A stretch of DNA of 64,000 nucleotides from Spirodela intermedia (GCA_902729315.2 LR746269.1:4418001-4482000), one strand, 5' to 3'. Counted from the first letter of the stretch, positions 1 through 18,837 are shown. Translations and numbers: made by a program. Notes: generated by a model from the sequence alone, not told the origin.

Positions 1-152
1 CCCCTGAGCATCATCGGTTCACCACTTGAGACGGTAATTCCTTAAACCCTGTGAGACACAGATTTTATGTACAAGTGTGAAAAAGGCAGGAATGGGAGAT
101 GCACTAGAATTTCTATTCAAACCTTAAATCCGAAAATTTATCCAACTTGCAG

Positions 153-326
153 GTCCTCAAGCATGCAAAGCCTCTGACTGGGGTTCCTCTGGTGGGGCCC
201 CTCTTCATCCCACCCGTGAATGTGGTTGCTGTGGCAAGGGTTGCTGTGAGGGCTGCGACAGATCAGGTTTTCCCTCCAGGCGTTGTCGATGTCCACGGCA
301 TTCTCCGCCATGGAGATCAGAAGTGA
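153..326 (+). CDS. NAD(P)-binding Rossmann-fold protein, last exon only (partial)
   Basis: This is the 3'-terminal coding exon of a gene that starts left of the window. A polypyrimidine/AG acceptor (TTGCAG at 147-152) is followed by an open frame of 57 codons ending in TGA at 324-326. The peptide, with segments such as GVPLVGPLFIPPV, VAVRAATD and PPGVVDVHGILR, matches my memory of the C-terminus of the plant organelle-targeted NAD(P)-binding Rossmann proteins of the At1g32220/At5g15910 type (atypical short-chain dehydrogenase-like, function unknown). The Rossmann nucleotide-binding region itself is outside the window. An AATAAA at 453-458 is a plausible poly(A) signal. The family call is from memory of its C-terminal pattern; the exon limits are seen in the sequence. 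Confidence 0.72.
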   Translation, partial: VLKHAKPLTGVPLVGPLFIPPVNVVAVARVAVRAATDQVFPPGVVDVHGILRHGDQK

Positions 327-1738
327 GACTTTACAGGATGATGATATTGCCTCAGTTTGCTCTAAAATAACAAGCTACTCTTAGCTTCATCTTCTCTCTC
401 ATAAAAAGATATTTCCTTTTTTTCTTCTTTTTTTTCTGAGCTCACGTGGAAAAATAAAGAACAGATTTTTTTTTATCCAACGCCTCTTCTCTTTGATTGT
501 ACTCGGATTAGTGGAATACAAGGGAAAGATGAGTTTGTACATAAATAGCCTCTTTAACATGGATTTCATTTAGAAAAAAAAGCCTCATTCTTTGACAAAT
601 TTGGAGTAATTCTTTGTGTTATATCTGTGATTAAGGCGTTACTTATTAAATTTAAATATATTCTTCATTACTGTCAATTTCTACTTTATTATGCAATACG
701 GGAGAGAACCCTCCTAAAGATCACGAAGATCTCCCTCCAACTCAATTCAATCTGCCCTAAATGAATGTCAATTTTTTTAGTAATTCAAGGTGTTGTAGAT
801 TTCCTACACCTCGCATAAATTTGGCCTCTAGAAGTATCTAGAAGCTGCAATCAAAAGAGTAATCCGGTAGTCATTTCAGATTTCCCTGTATTTCTCTGTC
901 ATTGACTCAATTCTCTGTAAGCAAATAAAATATTCTTCCTGAATTTCGCTCTCTCTCTCTCTCTCTCACTTGCCATAAGTTGGCATCGGCTGCTCGTTTC
1001 ATCTGGGGAGTGGATGTCATTCGGGTCAACGGGAGCAATCAGTGCTATCGATTTCGGTTAGATTTAGCTCCCCAACGAAGACGGAAAAGTCAACGTGACG
1101 GTGAGGGGCCATTACAGCTCGAGCGATTCCGATGGCGCGTTGCTGGGATCCAGTTGACTCCGTCAAGTCATGTCTAGCATCATTGACGAGGAGATCACCG
1201 TCTTTTGAGAGTAATGGGGTCACCATCTCTCCCGTGTCTGCAGCCTAATTTAATACTTAACAGTCCGCTCTGCCTTCGCCTTTCGCAGCTCAGCTATTTT
1301 CCAAGCCCCGCCGGGATAATAGCTCGAAAACCAGGCTCTGGGCCTTGCAACTGTGAAGCACTGGAGCGAGCGAGAGAGAGAGAGAGAGAGATGTATGGAA
1401 CCCGTAAGTAGAAGAATATGTGGGGGCTAATATCCAGACGGGGTAGATAGGAGGTGAACTCCGACGTGACAGCTCATAAGGGTTCACCTCACTTCTTACT
1501 CTCTCTCTCTCTCCGTCCTCGTCTACATTTCGACCAGGGGTCCCCTCCGTCAGTAATTTAGGGATTGCTCAGCCCATTCACAGCTTACGCAACCAGGAGA
1601 CCTTCATAAATAATACGACAGTCTTCTAATGGAAATATTTGAAGATTCATTAAAAAGACTGGAGAGGGGCAACGAGGTTGTAGATGGGGGGGAGATCGGA
1701 CTTGGGGCCGTGGGGGGGTGGGGGCGATGTGAGAGAGA
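327..1738. other. Intergenic DNA; outer end of the left inverted-repeat arm from about 780
   Basis: No gene is supported here. 327-780 is AT-rich 3'-flanking DNA of the Rossmann gene. From about 780 the sequence matches, in reverse complement, the DNA at about 32000-32660. Examples are the stretch at 1230-1560 against 31960-32240 and at 1020-1100 against 32340-32400. Short CT/GA runs lie at 951-967, 1373-1391 and 1499-1512. Confidence 0.7.
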
Positions 1739-3285
1739 TCAGAGACTGTACATGCCGACGAAAGGCCGTTCGATGGATCCCAGCCACAAGGTTCCGTTGT
1801 TCTCCAACACTTCGCTGACGGTATTCTCTATGCTTCGATCATGCAGAAGCTCCACAGTCCTCCCATTCGCGTCCAACCTAACTCCTATCACATTCCCTGA
1901 GATGGAGACGATGGCCACCCATAACTCCCCCTGCCGATTCCCCTTCACGTTGTCCGGGAATCCGGGGAGCTGGGAGAAGACCTCCGACTTCCCCGCCATG
2001 GGACCCTTGAGCCAGTACCTAAGCGACCTCCGCCGCGTCGTCTCGGCGATGACGGCAAAGCGGCCGTCCTCGCTGAGGGAGACGCCGTTGGGGAATTGCA
2101 GGCCTCTCTGCAGAACCTCCGTCTGCTTCGTTCTGGGGTCGTACCTCATGAACCTTCCCCTGGCGTCTTCGGCGGCGATGGCAGCGATCCATTCCCTCGA
2201 ACTGGAGACAAGAGAGATGAGAAATCTTCTTCAGAATTTCAACCTTGGATGAAATCTATGAATATTTCGTGGTATGTTCGTCTTTACTTGAAGATCCGAG
2301 TTGACAAAATTCTACCAAACAGTGGCAACATATATCAGGTATAGCAAATCTAGCTCCACATAGCTGACCCTTTCTATATCTCAGCTCAGCTAGACGTTGA
2401 TCTACTATAAAAATATAATATTATCGACATAGGTTAAACATCAAGTGTTCGATATAAGAAAATTCCAGCATTGTTCGCTTATGTTCAAATTCCACTGATG
2501 TCAATTGTGAACAACGTATAGTTTTGTGGCGATTCTTTATGAGTCAGGCAGCCAGAGAACTGTAACGAAGATGAATGAAAGGGTGGGGAAAGGAAGAGAT
2601 GGAGGCAGTGAGGACCTTCTCTGGAATTGGGTACTGCTATCAGTGAAGTACACGAACCCTCTCTCTTGTTCGACGTCGACGCCGTTGGTGAGGCCGAAGG
2701 GCTAACCTTCGGCAGCGAAGACGAGCCGCGTCGCCACCCCGCCACCGGGACCGACCACCAGGAGGCCGTAGTAGGCGTCGGCAATGTAGAGGTTCCCCGT
2801 GGCTCTGTGGAACTGCAGCCCAAGAGGCCTCCCGCATCTGTCCTCCATCTCGGGGACCGCCAAGCCATTACAACGTGCTCCGTTCCTGTTAACATCGTGA
2901 GGGAGAGAGTGAGAGAGACCGTCGAAGGTGCATTATATCTTCATACATTGATGCTAACAAAAATTGTAAGATGTTAGATAATCGAATTGTCTAATTTGGC
3001 ACTGTGAGTTTACGATCGTCACCTATCTGGTTTGGGAACGGCGAACTCGACCCACCCGCGAGAGGGGCTATTCCACTTCAGGACTCGCCCGTCGGAGACG
3101 CCGGTGTAAGGACTGCCTCCGGCAGCGTCGAAGGCGAGGCTCTCCGGGCCGGTGACCGACTGGAGCTGGATCTTCTCGTAGTTCATGAGCACCCGGACGG
3201 CTGCGGGCATGAGAGAGGAGGCCACATGGTGCAGAACAAGCGAGAAAAGGAGGAAGAAGGAAGTGAGGACAGACGAGGGCGCCAT
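1739..3285 (-). pseudogene. Strictosidine-synthase-like (SSL) copy A, three exons, one premature stop
   Basis: Exons on the minus strand are 3285-3023, 2885-2616 and 2201-1739; all junctions are GT..AG and keep phase, giving 332 codons. The product would be a secreted six-bladed beta-propeller protein of the strictosidine synthase-like / adipocyte plasma membrane-associated protein-like family. It has a hydrophobic N-terminal signal (residues about 5-25), the blade motifs LYIADAYYGLLVVGPGGG and FPNGVSLSEDGR, and the C-terminal block LWLGSIERPFVGMYSL. The frame is interrupted by TAG at 2704-2702 (codon 149). It stands where the family has a Glu before PFG, so GAG>TAG is the likely change. Everything else is open and correctly spliced, so this is either a very young pseudogene or an assembly error. 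Plant SSLs outside the alkaloid-producing lineages are not thought to condense tryptamine with secologanin; I infer no enzyme activity. Confidence 0.85.
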
Positions 3286-3786
3286 GGAGGAAAGCCTGCG
3301 TCTGGAATGCAGGGAAATCCAACCCTCGTTGTGCATATATAATGCAAGCTTGCGTGCATTAGCTTTTTGCATGGGTAGGTGGCAGAGCCCGGGTGCAATT
3401 AAGAGCTTCTTCCTTCAAAGAAGCTTGAATGCTCCAGAACCACTGAAACAAGGAAGACCGCCGACGTCGGCCCATCTACCATTGAAATCATCGTACCCGC
3501 CGCGACTTCATCTAATGGCAATGAGAGATGGAACCAGTCGAAGAAGTCGACTAATGGCAATGCCAATGGAGACGACAAAGTCGAAGAAGAGAATGGACCT
3601 TGCTCCTCAAACAACTGGTTTTCTGACTTGACGAACCAGTCAGTTCATTCCCTATTCTTATTCCTCGAGAGCAGCCGACGAGAGAGAGGAGAGTCCTAAC
3701 GTTTCTTCCTCTCTCTCTTGTCTCTCTCTCATCCTCCTCTATTTAATGAGTGCCGTGGAGGGGAAAAACGTTTCTCCCTCCCTCTC

Positions 3787-3860
<74 letters not shown>

Positions 3861-5344
3861 CTATATATATATATATATATATGCATGCAAATATATATCT
3901 CATTTTCGGTGAATTGAGAGGGCGAGTTGTGCATCTAAAGTAAGGAAGATGGGTTCAACATCGTCTTGTAAGGTTTTCTTTCTAAATGTTCTTCTACTTA
4001 AAGAAATCGCTGTTTAGTTCTGTCCACTGACGTTGGAGGATTTCTCTGAACGACGCAAATCCTGGTGTTGTTTGTGGTTCTTTCGGTACGTCCCTACTTG
4101 ACAGGTAGTACGTTGGTTTCTGCTGTGGGTGTATGCGTACCCATCTCAATCACAACATTACACCAGTAGCCCTTGCTGCGGAAATGTATCATAACTTCAT
4201 CGAAGGAACAGAAGGCCTCCGCGCACGTGGGAGAAACAAGTAGAGGATGTGCGATTACCTGAGGACAACGGCAGAGCCGGAGGAAGAAGATGACCTCGAA
4301 TCAAAGGATGAGATGAATGGGGCGACAGCAATAGGGTATCTCCTGTTCCCCTCACCCTCCTCCATGGCGGGAGCTGACTCCAAAGGTTTCGGATCGTGTT
4401 CCATGTGGATTTGAGCTGTGATTTGAACTCTTCTCTAACTTGTGGATTTGCGTCCAGTGATTTCAGAGCCTAGTTTCAAACCCCGAATTTTCTCTTTTAT
4501 ACCAGGCAAGAAAGATTTTTTGCGCAGAATTGATTTTGGATTATCCTTCTAAGTTTTTCATTTACATTATTTAGTGGAAACGATTAAAAACTGTCTGTAA
4601 AATGTGGCTCCTGGTCGTGGAAGATTCTAATAGCATGGCAACGTAATGTTAATAACAATAATAATATCTAGCTTTCCCACGTGTGTTGGATAACAGTTGG
4701 CCTTCTAAGCCTCTATAGGTGACTCAGCAGAACCGGGAGAAAGAGCTAGGGAGAGATCACTGCTGACCGAGATAACGTGTTTACTGAACGATAGATTTTG
4801 CTGACCAAGGAGAAAATTAGTCAGGCACGATGGTCGTCAACGGGACGGCATTGAATTATTAGGTGAATACCGCCGACAGGACTAACTTTAGTCAATGAGA
4901 GAGAAAGAGTGTCTCATAAGTTTTCCATCTCTCGGTCGCGATTATCTCATGGATTCATGACTCGTAAGACATACCGACAAGTCAGAAATTCCAATGTTAT
5001 AGTTAATCTTAAGACATTTTTGACCTCCTCTGCTGTTGGAGATTGTAGATAACATCGTTTGACGTTGAAACACCCATTTCTTAGATTCAATTTTCCATTA
5101 GAACTAGAACATATTCCATGATCGAAAGAAACATCCAACATGCTTACTGTACTGAACGAGTGATCTGAACGACGGCTGAGTCGCATAAAAACAAGATCTG
5201 GTGCTACCATTTCACAACCTCAGAAGTCTCAGAAAAAAGAATCGGAAGAACCTTCAGAGAGAATGAGAGAAATGAAGACTGCTAGAAGAGGCGAAGAGGA
5301 GGGGAACATAGACAGGTGGAGAGAAGGAGAGAGACAAATGGAGA
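3286..5344. other. Intergenic DNA between SSL copies A and B
   Basis: No coding region is convincing. 3286-3372 extends the open frame upstream of the chosen ATG of copy A but resembles 5'UTR or promoter. 3789-3880 is a long CT then AT microsatellite. Much of 3640-5210 matches 22330-23800 in reverse complement, so it belongs to the duplicated block. A predicted 87-codon frame at 4947-5210 has no recognisable protein character. Confidence 0.6.
3789..3880. repeat. (CT)n microsatellite followed by (AT)n
   Basis: An almost uninterrupted CT dinucleotide run from 3789 to about 3857, followed by an AT run to 3880 and further ATATAT at 3890-3898. It sits upstream of SSL copy A on its transcribed strand, about 500 bp from the start codon. 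Confidence 0.97.
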
Positions 5345-6416
5345 TCATGGATTACAGGTGGCAACGAAAGGATTCTCCGCGGAACCCAGCCACAGCTTGC
5401 CATTATTCTCCTCCACCTCGCTCACCATACCCGACGTGCTTATACGACGCAGCACCTCCATGGTACTTCCCCGCCCCTCGGGCGTCACTCCGACCACATT
5501 CCTCGCTGGAGACGTTACGCCCACCCAGAACTCCCCCTCTGGGTTCAGACGACCAGGAGAGCTGGACGAAGACCTCCGAGAGAACCCCCTTGGATCCTTG
5601 AACGAGAATCTGGGCATCCTCTGCCACGTCGTCTTTGGCGACGAGGACGAAAGCGTCACCGCAGTTGACGGCGACCCACCCCATTTGGGAACCGGAGGCC
5701 CCTGACCAGCACCGCCGTCTACTTCGTTGTGGGGCTGCACCTCAGAACCTTCCCTTGGCGTCTCACGTCGCGTTAGAACTCAGCCAGTTCCTGGAAACGG
5801 AGACTTAATATTACCAGAGAAACAGGTTGCCGGAAGGGTAAGAGTAGGATGGGATCTCACCTTCTCTGGAACAAGGTGCTTCTGTCGGGTGAAGTACGCG
5901 ACGCCTGTCTTCGGTGTACCTTTGGAACTGCAGCCCCAGAGGCCTTCCGCATGTCCTCCAACAGTCCGTCCAGGTTCCTAGAAACATCAACCTATGAGAA
6001 AAAGGATTGAAAGATAGAGAGAGAGCTAAAGGGAAGGAGCTACTTATGAGGTGAAGGAGCTACCGTCCATATTTTGTGTCGAGTAGAATATTTTGTGATG
6101 ACGGGGTGATACCTATCTCGAGTCAGAATGGCAAACTCGACCCATCGGCGAGATGGCCCCTCCCACCTGAGCACTTGCCCCTCGGAGACGCCGGTGTAAG
6201 GTCCACCCCTGCCGCCGCCGCCGCCGCCAAACGCCAGGCTCTTGGCTCGGTCACAGATAAAAGAGAGATCCTGTCGTAATCCCCTAGTTCCCTATTACCC
6301 GCCGACGGCGCCATACGGACAGAAACCAGAAAGAAGAGGGCGAAGATGATGAAAAAGAAGCGGTGCAGATGGTAAACGACGCAATGGGATGATCTTGCAG
6401 CAGGGAGAGTAGCCAT
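5345..6416 (-). pseudogene. Strictosidine-synthase-like (SSL) copy B, broken
   Basis: Degraded minus-strand relative of copy A. Exon 1 (about 6416-6111) keeps the hydrophobic N-terminus and then, where copy A has VTGPESLAFD, carries a 1-base deletion. The downstream PYTGVSEGQVLRW and WVEFAI blocks therefore continue in another frame, after an expanded GCC run (polyglycine) at 6210-6228. Exon 2 (about 5985-5860) retains CGRPLGLQF and the end TLFQRR-like sequence but has lost most of its middle. Exon 3 (about 5740-5345) has the FPNG-type start in one frame and the RNVVGV, SEVEENNGKLWLGSAENPF blocks in another, so it also contains a frameshift. Not able to encode an SSL protein. Confidence 0.85.
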
Positions 6417-7050
6417 CCGGTATGTATAGGGCGAACTTATACGCTTCATCTCTTCCATAAAAATCAGATGCCACAGTTACCACAGAAGTATGGCCATCTT
6501 AACGAACAGAATAAATCGCTTCAACAAGATGACGGCGGGGGTTCATGTTCGGCACAAAACCTCCGCCGTTTTTCACGAAGCCCCACCCACCCAGTCAAGG
6601 GGATGTCCTCGACTGAAGGATCTCGTTGCGAGTAGGGTGAAGGATCTCCGACGTAGCCGCCGCCACGAGTCCATCTACATAGTCAACGAACGGGTGAGTA
6701 AACGGATCAGGTTTTTCTCCTAATTTCCACGTTTGCCTGGGATTTGGAGTGTTTCCTTGCTGGCGAATGAGCGCCATATAATCGGTAAGTTTCAGTCTGA
6801 TGACGAGTAGCTTTATCCGCGCTTGATGGAACGCCGAAAGGCCGTCGGAACAATTGCTGTCGACTTCTCCTTCAATGCCATACATTGAGATCGTGATAGC
6901 TCATACCACCAACATGTCAGCGTCATAATCCCAACGCCTGGCTCGCCCACGCCAGTTACTCTTCCAAGATGAAGAATCCAAGGGGAGACAGCATACCTGA
7001 CGGATCACCTCCTACGCTTGCCAAGGCACGGCCGCAGAAGCAGAAGAACG

Positions 7051-7106
<56 letters not shown>

Positions 7107-7589
7107 ATCTTCCCCACCATTTTATGTAGACTTCACAACCATCTCATAAATATGTTGGCTCCTTAACACTTCTTACTTCCAAATATGACGAAATACTACA
7201 GTTAAGGATTATTATCTACAAACTAGTTCAACCCATTCTTGGATAACTATCTACACAACAACAACAACGTTAATAATAATAACAATAAGAATATTTCTAA
7301 GAATAATATAAATTTTAATTGTAAAAAAGTCGAGGGAAAGGTATTTGAGAATCCAAGAACATGCAACCATGAATAAATTGACTATGGTTCCATCGATAAA
7401 TTCATATACCAATCCATAATTTACAGGCCCCACACCTTTTCTGCTCATAACATATACGAGATTATAGATCGTCGGTGATAATTATTAATCTCATCGACGG
7501 TTTTCACCCAACACGTGAAAGAATGAATACAATCCATCACAATCTAGCGAACGGGCTTCTTCTATACACATTTTGCGTGAACCACTTTT
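6417..7589. other. Intergenic DNA between SSL copy B and the kinase 3' end
   Basis: No gene supported. It contains a GA microsatellite (7054-7101) and the 3'-flank of the kinase gene. 7350-7560 matches 21090-21330 in reverse complement. 7100-7250 matches 21405-21560 in direct orientation, showing a small inversion nested in one arm. Confidence 0.6.
7054..7101. repeat. (GA)n microsatellite
   Basis: Uninterrupted AG dinucleotides, about 24 units. A shorter GA run at 21390-21405 precedes the matching segment in the right arm. Confidence 0.97.
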
Positions 7590-10500
7590 CTATCTTTCCG
7601 AAGATATTTTTGACAAGAGCTTGTCGACGTGGATGATGATGTCACCAATGAAGGGTCGGATAGTGGGCAGGGGCTGAAGCATCCAGACGACAAACTGGCG
7701 GAGGGATTCGGGAAAGGGGTCTTTGGGTATCGGCGGCCACTTGATTTGGGCATTCATGATGGCCAGCTGTAAGCTGCCTCCAGTGTCGGCTACCACATAT
7801 TCAAAGGGGGATATGCCATACCTAGGAATCAGTACCCACGAGACCATCAGTCTTATGTCACAACTTTAGATGGATTATTTTTTTAACTGAACGATAACAT
7901 GGGCAAATTGATAATGATTTAAATGTGTCCGTACAAGAAATGAATATTACTACTGAGTGGAATATTACACATTAATAAAATAATCATAAGTAACCCACAC
8001 AATACATGAAGAGCTTTGTACGTATATTATCACATGCCATTAGAACTTGGATACACTTTTATGAGGGAAATGTATGATAACCATGGCATGCGAAAATGGG
8101 CAGTAACTGAAAATGGAATACTAACCTAGAAATAATGATTGAGGGAAACATTATACACAAGTACGATAATGAGGAAGGGCATGCAATTTAATCATAACCA
8201 TGAAGGAAGAACTTTTGACCTACATTATCACATGTCATCTGAGCTAGGTCCGACTTTCATGCGATAAAATTGATAGTATGCAACATGGGAAATTAATTTT
8301 TTTGCAATCAAAGTTGAACTCCTTAAGAAATAAGTAGCAAGGAGCGAAGCACTCTATATAAAACAAATAAACAGAAACGCAAAGAGCTTTGTACGTACAT
8401 CATTGCGTATAAAGTACATCCTAGGGACCAAATATCTGTCCTTTGATCAATGTCTGCATAGCTGGGGCAGTTCCAAAGCTCAGGTGCACGAAAAGGTTCC
8501 GAACAGTGTTCAGCTGCCCATTCCTATGCCAACATGATTAGTATATAAGACTATTTTTGAGACTATTTTTCAGAAAATAGTGGAAACATAGTTAGTGGAA
8601 ACGAGTCATCAATTAGTGGACATAAGACTATATATTTTTGAGAAAATATATAAGACTATTTTTGAGAAAAATAAACATAATTAATGGAAACGAGTCATCA
8701 ATTTACACCTTTTATTTTTATCTTGAGAGGTACCAATACATATATATATATACGAGTAATTTATTTATTACTGCATGAGAAATGATGAGAAATATGAATC
8801 ATAAATAATGACATTTAGTAAATTTGATTATTTCGATATTTACCTGCAGTTGCAGAGCCTCGGCACGAGAGCGAATGGCCTTCTTTCCTGGTCTTGTAGT
8901 CTCGAAGTCCATCAATATTGCAAGAGGCTCTTGCCCTGGTCGGGGTGAGATCATGATGTTATCAGGCTTAATGCTATTATGCGCATAAGGAGGATCATGG
9001 CTGTGCATGTGTTCTAGCCCTGCACAGACCTGTTAAAATTTAAAATGGTTGAAGCTTCCATAAAACAGATAGAAAATAAAAAAGTTAAATTTTATGGCTT
9101 AAAAAGTTTAAATTCCTACCGACTTGACGTATGAGAAGGTTCAAAAGGGCAAGAGACTCGATTATGGTTTATGGATGATTTCACAGTTTCTGAAATTTTA
9201 ATTCACAAAGAATTCAGATATGAAAATATTCATGATGTTGTTTAGGCAGAGGTGCATATGAACCATGGTAATAATTGAAATATTAGTATTTGAATGATCT
9301 AGATGTGGAGAACTGTGTAGATAATAAAAAAGGTGAATTAGGGAAATCTCAATAAAACCAATGAAAAAAAAAATCAAAAATTCCTTGCTTAAAAAGATTT
9401 AAATTATAAACTAATTGTCAGATGAAAGAATTCATGAGCATGTTTTCCCAGATGAATCGATGACTGATCATAAGAAATTCAATGTTAGGGTTGTAAAATA
9501 ATATAGAACAGGGTATCTTGTTAAGTGATAGAAATTTAAATAACTGAAACTTCCATAAAATAAATCAACTTCCCATAAAGTTCCATTAACTCATAAATTT
9601 GAAGTATAAAATGATTTTAAATCATACTCATGCATAATTGACATATGAGAGCATTCATGAGCACCTTTTCTCAGATGAACAGGCTATCTCAGAAATTTTA
9701 TCACTGGCTAATCAAAGGATCTAGTACTGGAGTATTGGGCAGGTATATTTCTAATTTCAGAATATCCTGCCATAAAAAATATTCATGATAGAGATTAAGA
9801 AGGAGATCTTGTTTTTCACCTGTCTGAAGATGTGAAGAACAGTCAATGTCGAGAAGAACAGCTTCTTCGTTTCCATAATCTTAGCTTTGTCGAGTAAGGT
9901 ACTGGCATTCAAATGAACAGGGAACAAGAAGTACGCCTCGTGATTGAATGCTCTTTCCTGACCCTGGAAATATACACAAAAATGATCCAATTAGCAGAAA
10001 AAAACTGTTTTTCGCTAAATAGAAATATCTAAAGGAAGAAATCAAATCGGAGTTGTAATACTCTGAAAATCGCAAACTCTATGACTAGATTTTTTTCATT
10101 TAAATTTTCTTCCAGGCATCATAATGGGAAAAAAAAAGGATCCCCTTCCAGATATTCGTAATTTTCACGGGCATAATAAATCATTAGTTTGCCAAGAGAA
10201 TTCCGGGTCATGTCTACGATACAATGCAGCAGTTTGCACCATTTCCATGGAGGAAACCTGCAGATGTGTAAGTCCCATAATGGTTTTAATTAATTCCATG
10301 AGAGAAGATGGAGAAGCCAAGAGAGCTACCGTGACTGGGATGATGGCGTGATCAAGAAGGGGAAGGAGGTTAGGATGGCTGAACAAGGAGGAGACGCGGA
10401 TCTCCTCCCTCACCAACTCCAGCTCCTCTTCCGTTCCGACAAGCACCTTCTTCATTGCGTACATCCCATGATCTGAACACGAGTAGAGAGAATATACACA

Positions 10501-11195
10501 CATGTATCGTCAGATTTGGGAACATTCATATCTCCGATCGACCCAATTCCCGAAAGTAAGCACGAGGAAATCTTTTAAGTTCGGACAGAAAATAAGGGAA
10601 AATCAAAAATCAAGATTTTTTGATCGCTCATTTGCAGTTCAGCACAAGAATCCGAAGAAAATTATGTTCACTTTACTCGTTCCAGTGAAATTTAGATCCA
10701 AGTCCAAACGTCTTGTTCACTCCGTGGAGAAGCCGAGCAGAAAAACGTCTTAAACGGGAATCACATCCTCAACTCTGGGAATTCGTATTTCAAATCGATT
10801 GATCTCATTAAGCGGAACCCGGAAAAACTCTCCGAGATCATTAAAAAACAGAAGGGACCCCATCAAATTGAATCTGTGGATCGATTTTTTGCAGTTTAAT
10901 CGGCGAAACTAATGAAAAATTTGTTCAATCTTGTTGTCGCAGTCAAAATCAGACCCAAGAGACCCAAGAGAAAACCTGAGCCATGAGAGGGAACCTTCAA
11001 CAACTTCCCGGAGAGGCCGCTGCCGGCACCGTCGGCGTCGGCGTCGGCGACCTCCTTGACGAGGTAGGTAAAAGCGGAACCGCCACCATCCCCCAGCAGC
11101 TTCACGATCCTGAACCGGTTCTCGTTGACCCACACATCGCCTCCTCCGTTCGTCGCGCCATAGAGAGCGTTCAGGCCCGACAGGGAGCAACCCAT
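7590..11195 (-). CDS. STK16/NAK-type Ser/Thr kinase, probably catalytically inactive
   Basis: Six exons on the minus strand: 11195-10976, 10472-10330, 9963-9820, 9029-8844, 8523-8399 and 7821-7590 (TAG). All have GT..AG borders and the phases add up to 349 residues. The N-terminus MGCSLSGLNALYG fits the plant STK16-like kinases, with Gly2/Cys3 suited to myristoylation and palmitoylation, so membrane attachment in the Golgi/secretory system is likely by family. Retained: YAMKKV with the beta-3 Lys (K81), VREEI, RAPELW (APE, 244-246), DIWSLG and the C-terminal IIIHVDKL. Changed: the catalytic-loop Asp is Ser (AHNSIKP, S188), DFG is DFE (E212), and the glycine-rich loop reads GDGGGSAF, one residue longer than I expect. 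The open frame is intact, so a pseudokinase is more likely than a dead gene, though early decay is possible. The 3' part is duplicated at 20165-21090. Introns 3 and 4 hold degenerate AT-rich tandem duplications. Confidence 0.88.
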
Positions 11196-12528
11196 TCTAA
11201 TTGCCAATAAAGAGAGAGAGAGGCGAGATCACCCCCCCCCCTCCTTCTCTTTCCCCGTTTCTTCTGGATCAGAGGCGACGACAGGGCGGTGGACCTTCTC
11301 TACCCTGGAGCTGGGGCTGCGAGGAGAGGAAGGGGAAGGTGGGGAGCCCATGGTTGGGTACGTGAGATTCCGCTCCGTTGACCATGATGGGAGCACGTGG
11401 CCCTTGGAAGTTTACGGGGAAACCCGCGTGAAAAAACGGCTTCTTGATCTTATGATGGCCGGGGTGACGGGGACCCCATAGTACAAGGGCGAGGCGTTGA
11501 CTTTTACTTACATTTGTTCGATTGTGATCTGCTTTTCCTGATTTTGACCCTCAATGTGACATTATCCATCTCTTCTTAAAAGCGTAGAGGTACAAAGTTC
11601 CCGAAAATTTGGAGAGATATCTGTTCTTCGGTCTCTAATTGAAAAATTATTTTATTTATTTAGTCCAATCAACTTCAGTAATTTGGTGGCTTTACAGTGA
11701 TGTTGGATCCTATTTTTAACATTTAAAATATATTTTTTTAATTTTAAAACTAGAACTAATCCACAAAAGGCATCAGTCACACATTTCCCCCAAAAAACTG
11801 TTCATTAAAACTATTTTAAGATAAAAACACCATTTAAAGAAAATATAATTTTTATGGCAATCCTAATATTATCCAGATATTCTGAATAAATAAATACGCT
11901 TTATTGAGCCTTCCATTGTCCGTCGACATCACATCTACCATCGTCACCTAAAGTCTACTTGCATTATTTATTTGTCAAGTTTTGACTAATATTCATAAAA
12001 AAAACCATAAATAGAAATAATTGCAGGAAAATAAGCAAACTTTTCAACTGGATTACAAAGCCATATATTTATATGAAAAAAATATGAAACTATTGAGCTA
12101 TGATCAATCTGATTGCACCTTCAAGACACATTTTATTATGAATTAAAAGTGGTAAGTGGCTTCATCTTAGGCTTTGACCATGCATACTAATAATGTACAC
12201 TAGTGGGTTGATGAAGACAGGTGGCGTTTCCACCATAACCATCCAACCTTTTTTTTTTTTCTTTATCATCCATAACTTAACATACCCATTAGATAAATTA
12301 ACTAAGATGTCGCTTATATTCTTAGAATTTATGGCGGTTAGTTTGAAAACAAGCATATTTAGCTAAAAATCAATTAGTTGAAGGGGGAATATTTGGCGTA
12401 ACATCCCACAAATGTTATCCTCCACCGCCTTCTACTCTCAAAAAATAGTATCTCATGGGCGATTATTTACCTTGAACTATAAGTTTCTCGTAAAAAATAA
12501 AAAAAAGAGCTGCTGCATTAGAATGGGC
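11196..12528. other. Intergenic DNA: kinase 5' flank and deiminase 3' flank
   Basis: 11210-11240 has a GA run and an 11-C homopolymer just upstream of the kinase start, likely 5'UTR or promoter. 11520-12350 is AT-rich without a convincing gene. 12362-12528 is the probable 3'UTR of the deiminase gene. Confidence 0.55.

Positions 12529-18837
<6,309 letters not shown>

Larger units (their letters stand above)
780..8540 (+). repeat. Left arm of a large diverged inverted repeat
   Basis: About 7.7 kb whose reverse complement can be followed, with gaps, through 20150-32660. Matching landmarks in mirror order are: the 5'-flank at 780-1560 (right 31960-32660), SSL copy A (right 25163-25811 plus 31433-31655), the spacer with GTTCCATGTGGATTTGAG-like sequence near 4400 (right about 23140), SSL copy B exon 3 (right 21930-22250) and exons 5-6 of the kinase gene (right 20165-21090). 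Identity looks moderate by eye and many indels separate the arms, so the duplication is old. Arm ends are approximate. Confidence 0.8.

Noticed and set aside
1629-2252. 207-codon open frame on the plus strand
   Set aside because: It is antisense to SSL exon 3, which has the family motifs on the minus strand.
4947-5210. 87-codon minus-strand frame
   Set aside because: No domain, no start context, and the mirror segment in the right arm (22330 onward) does not keep the frame.
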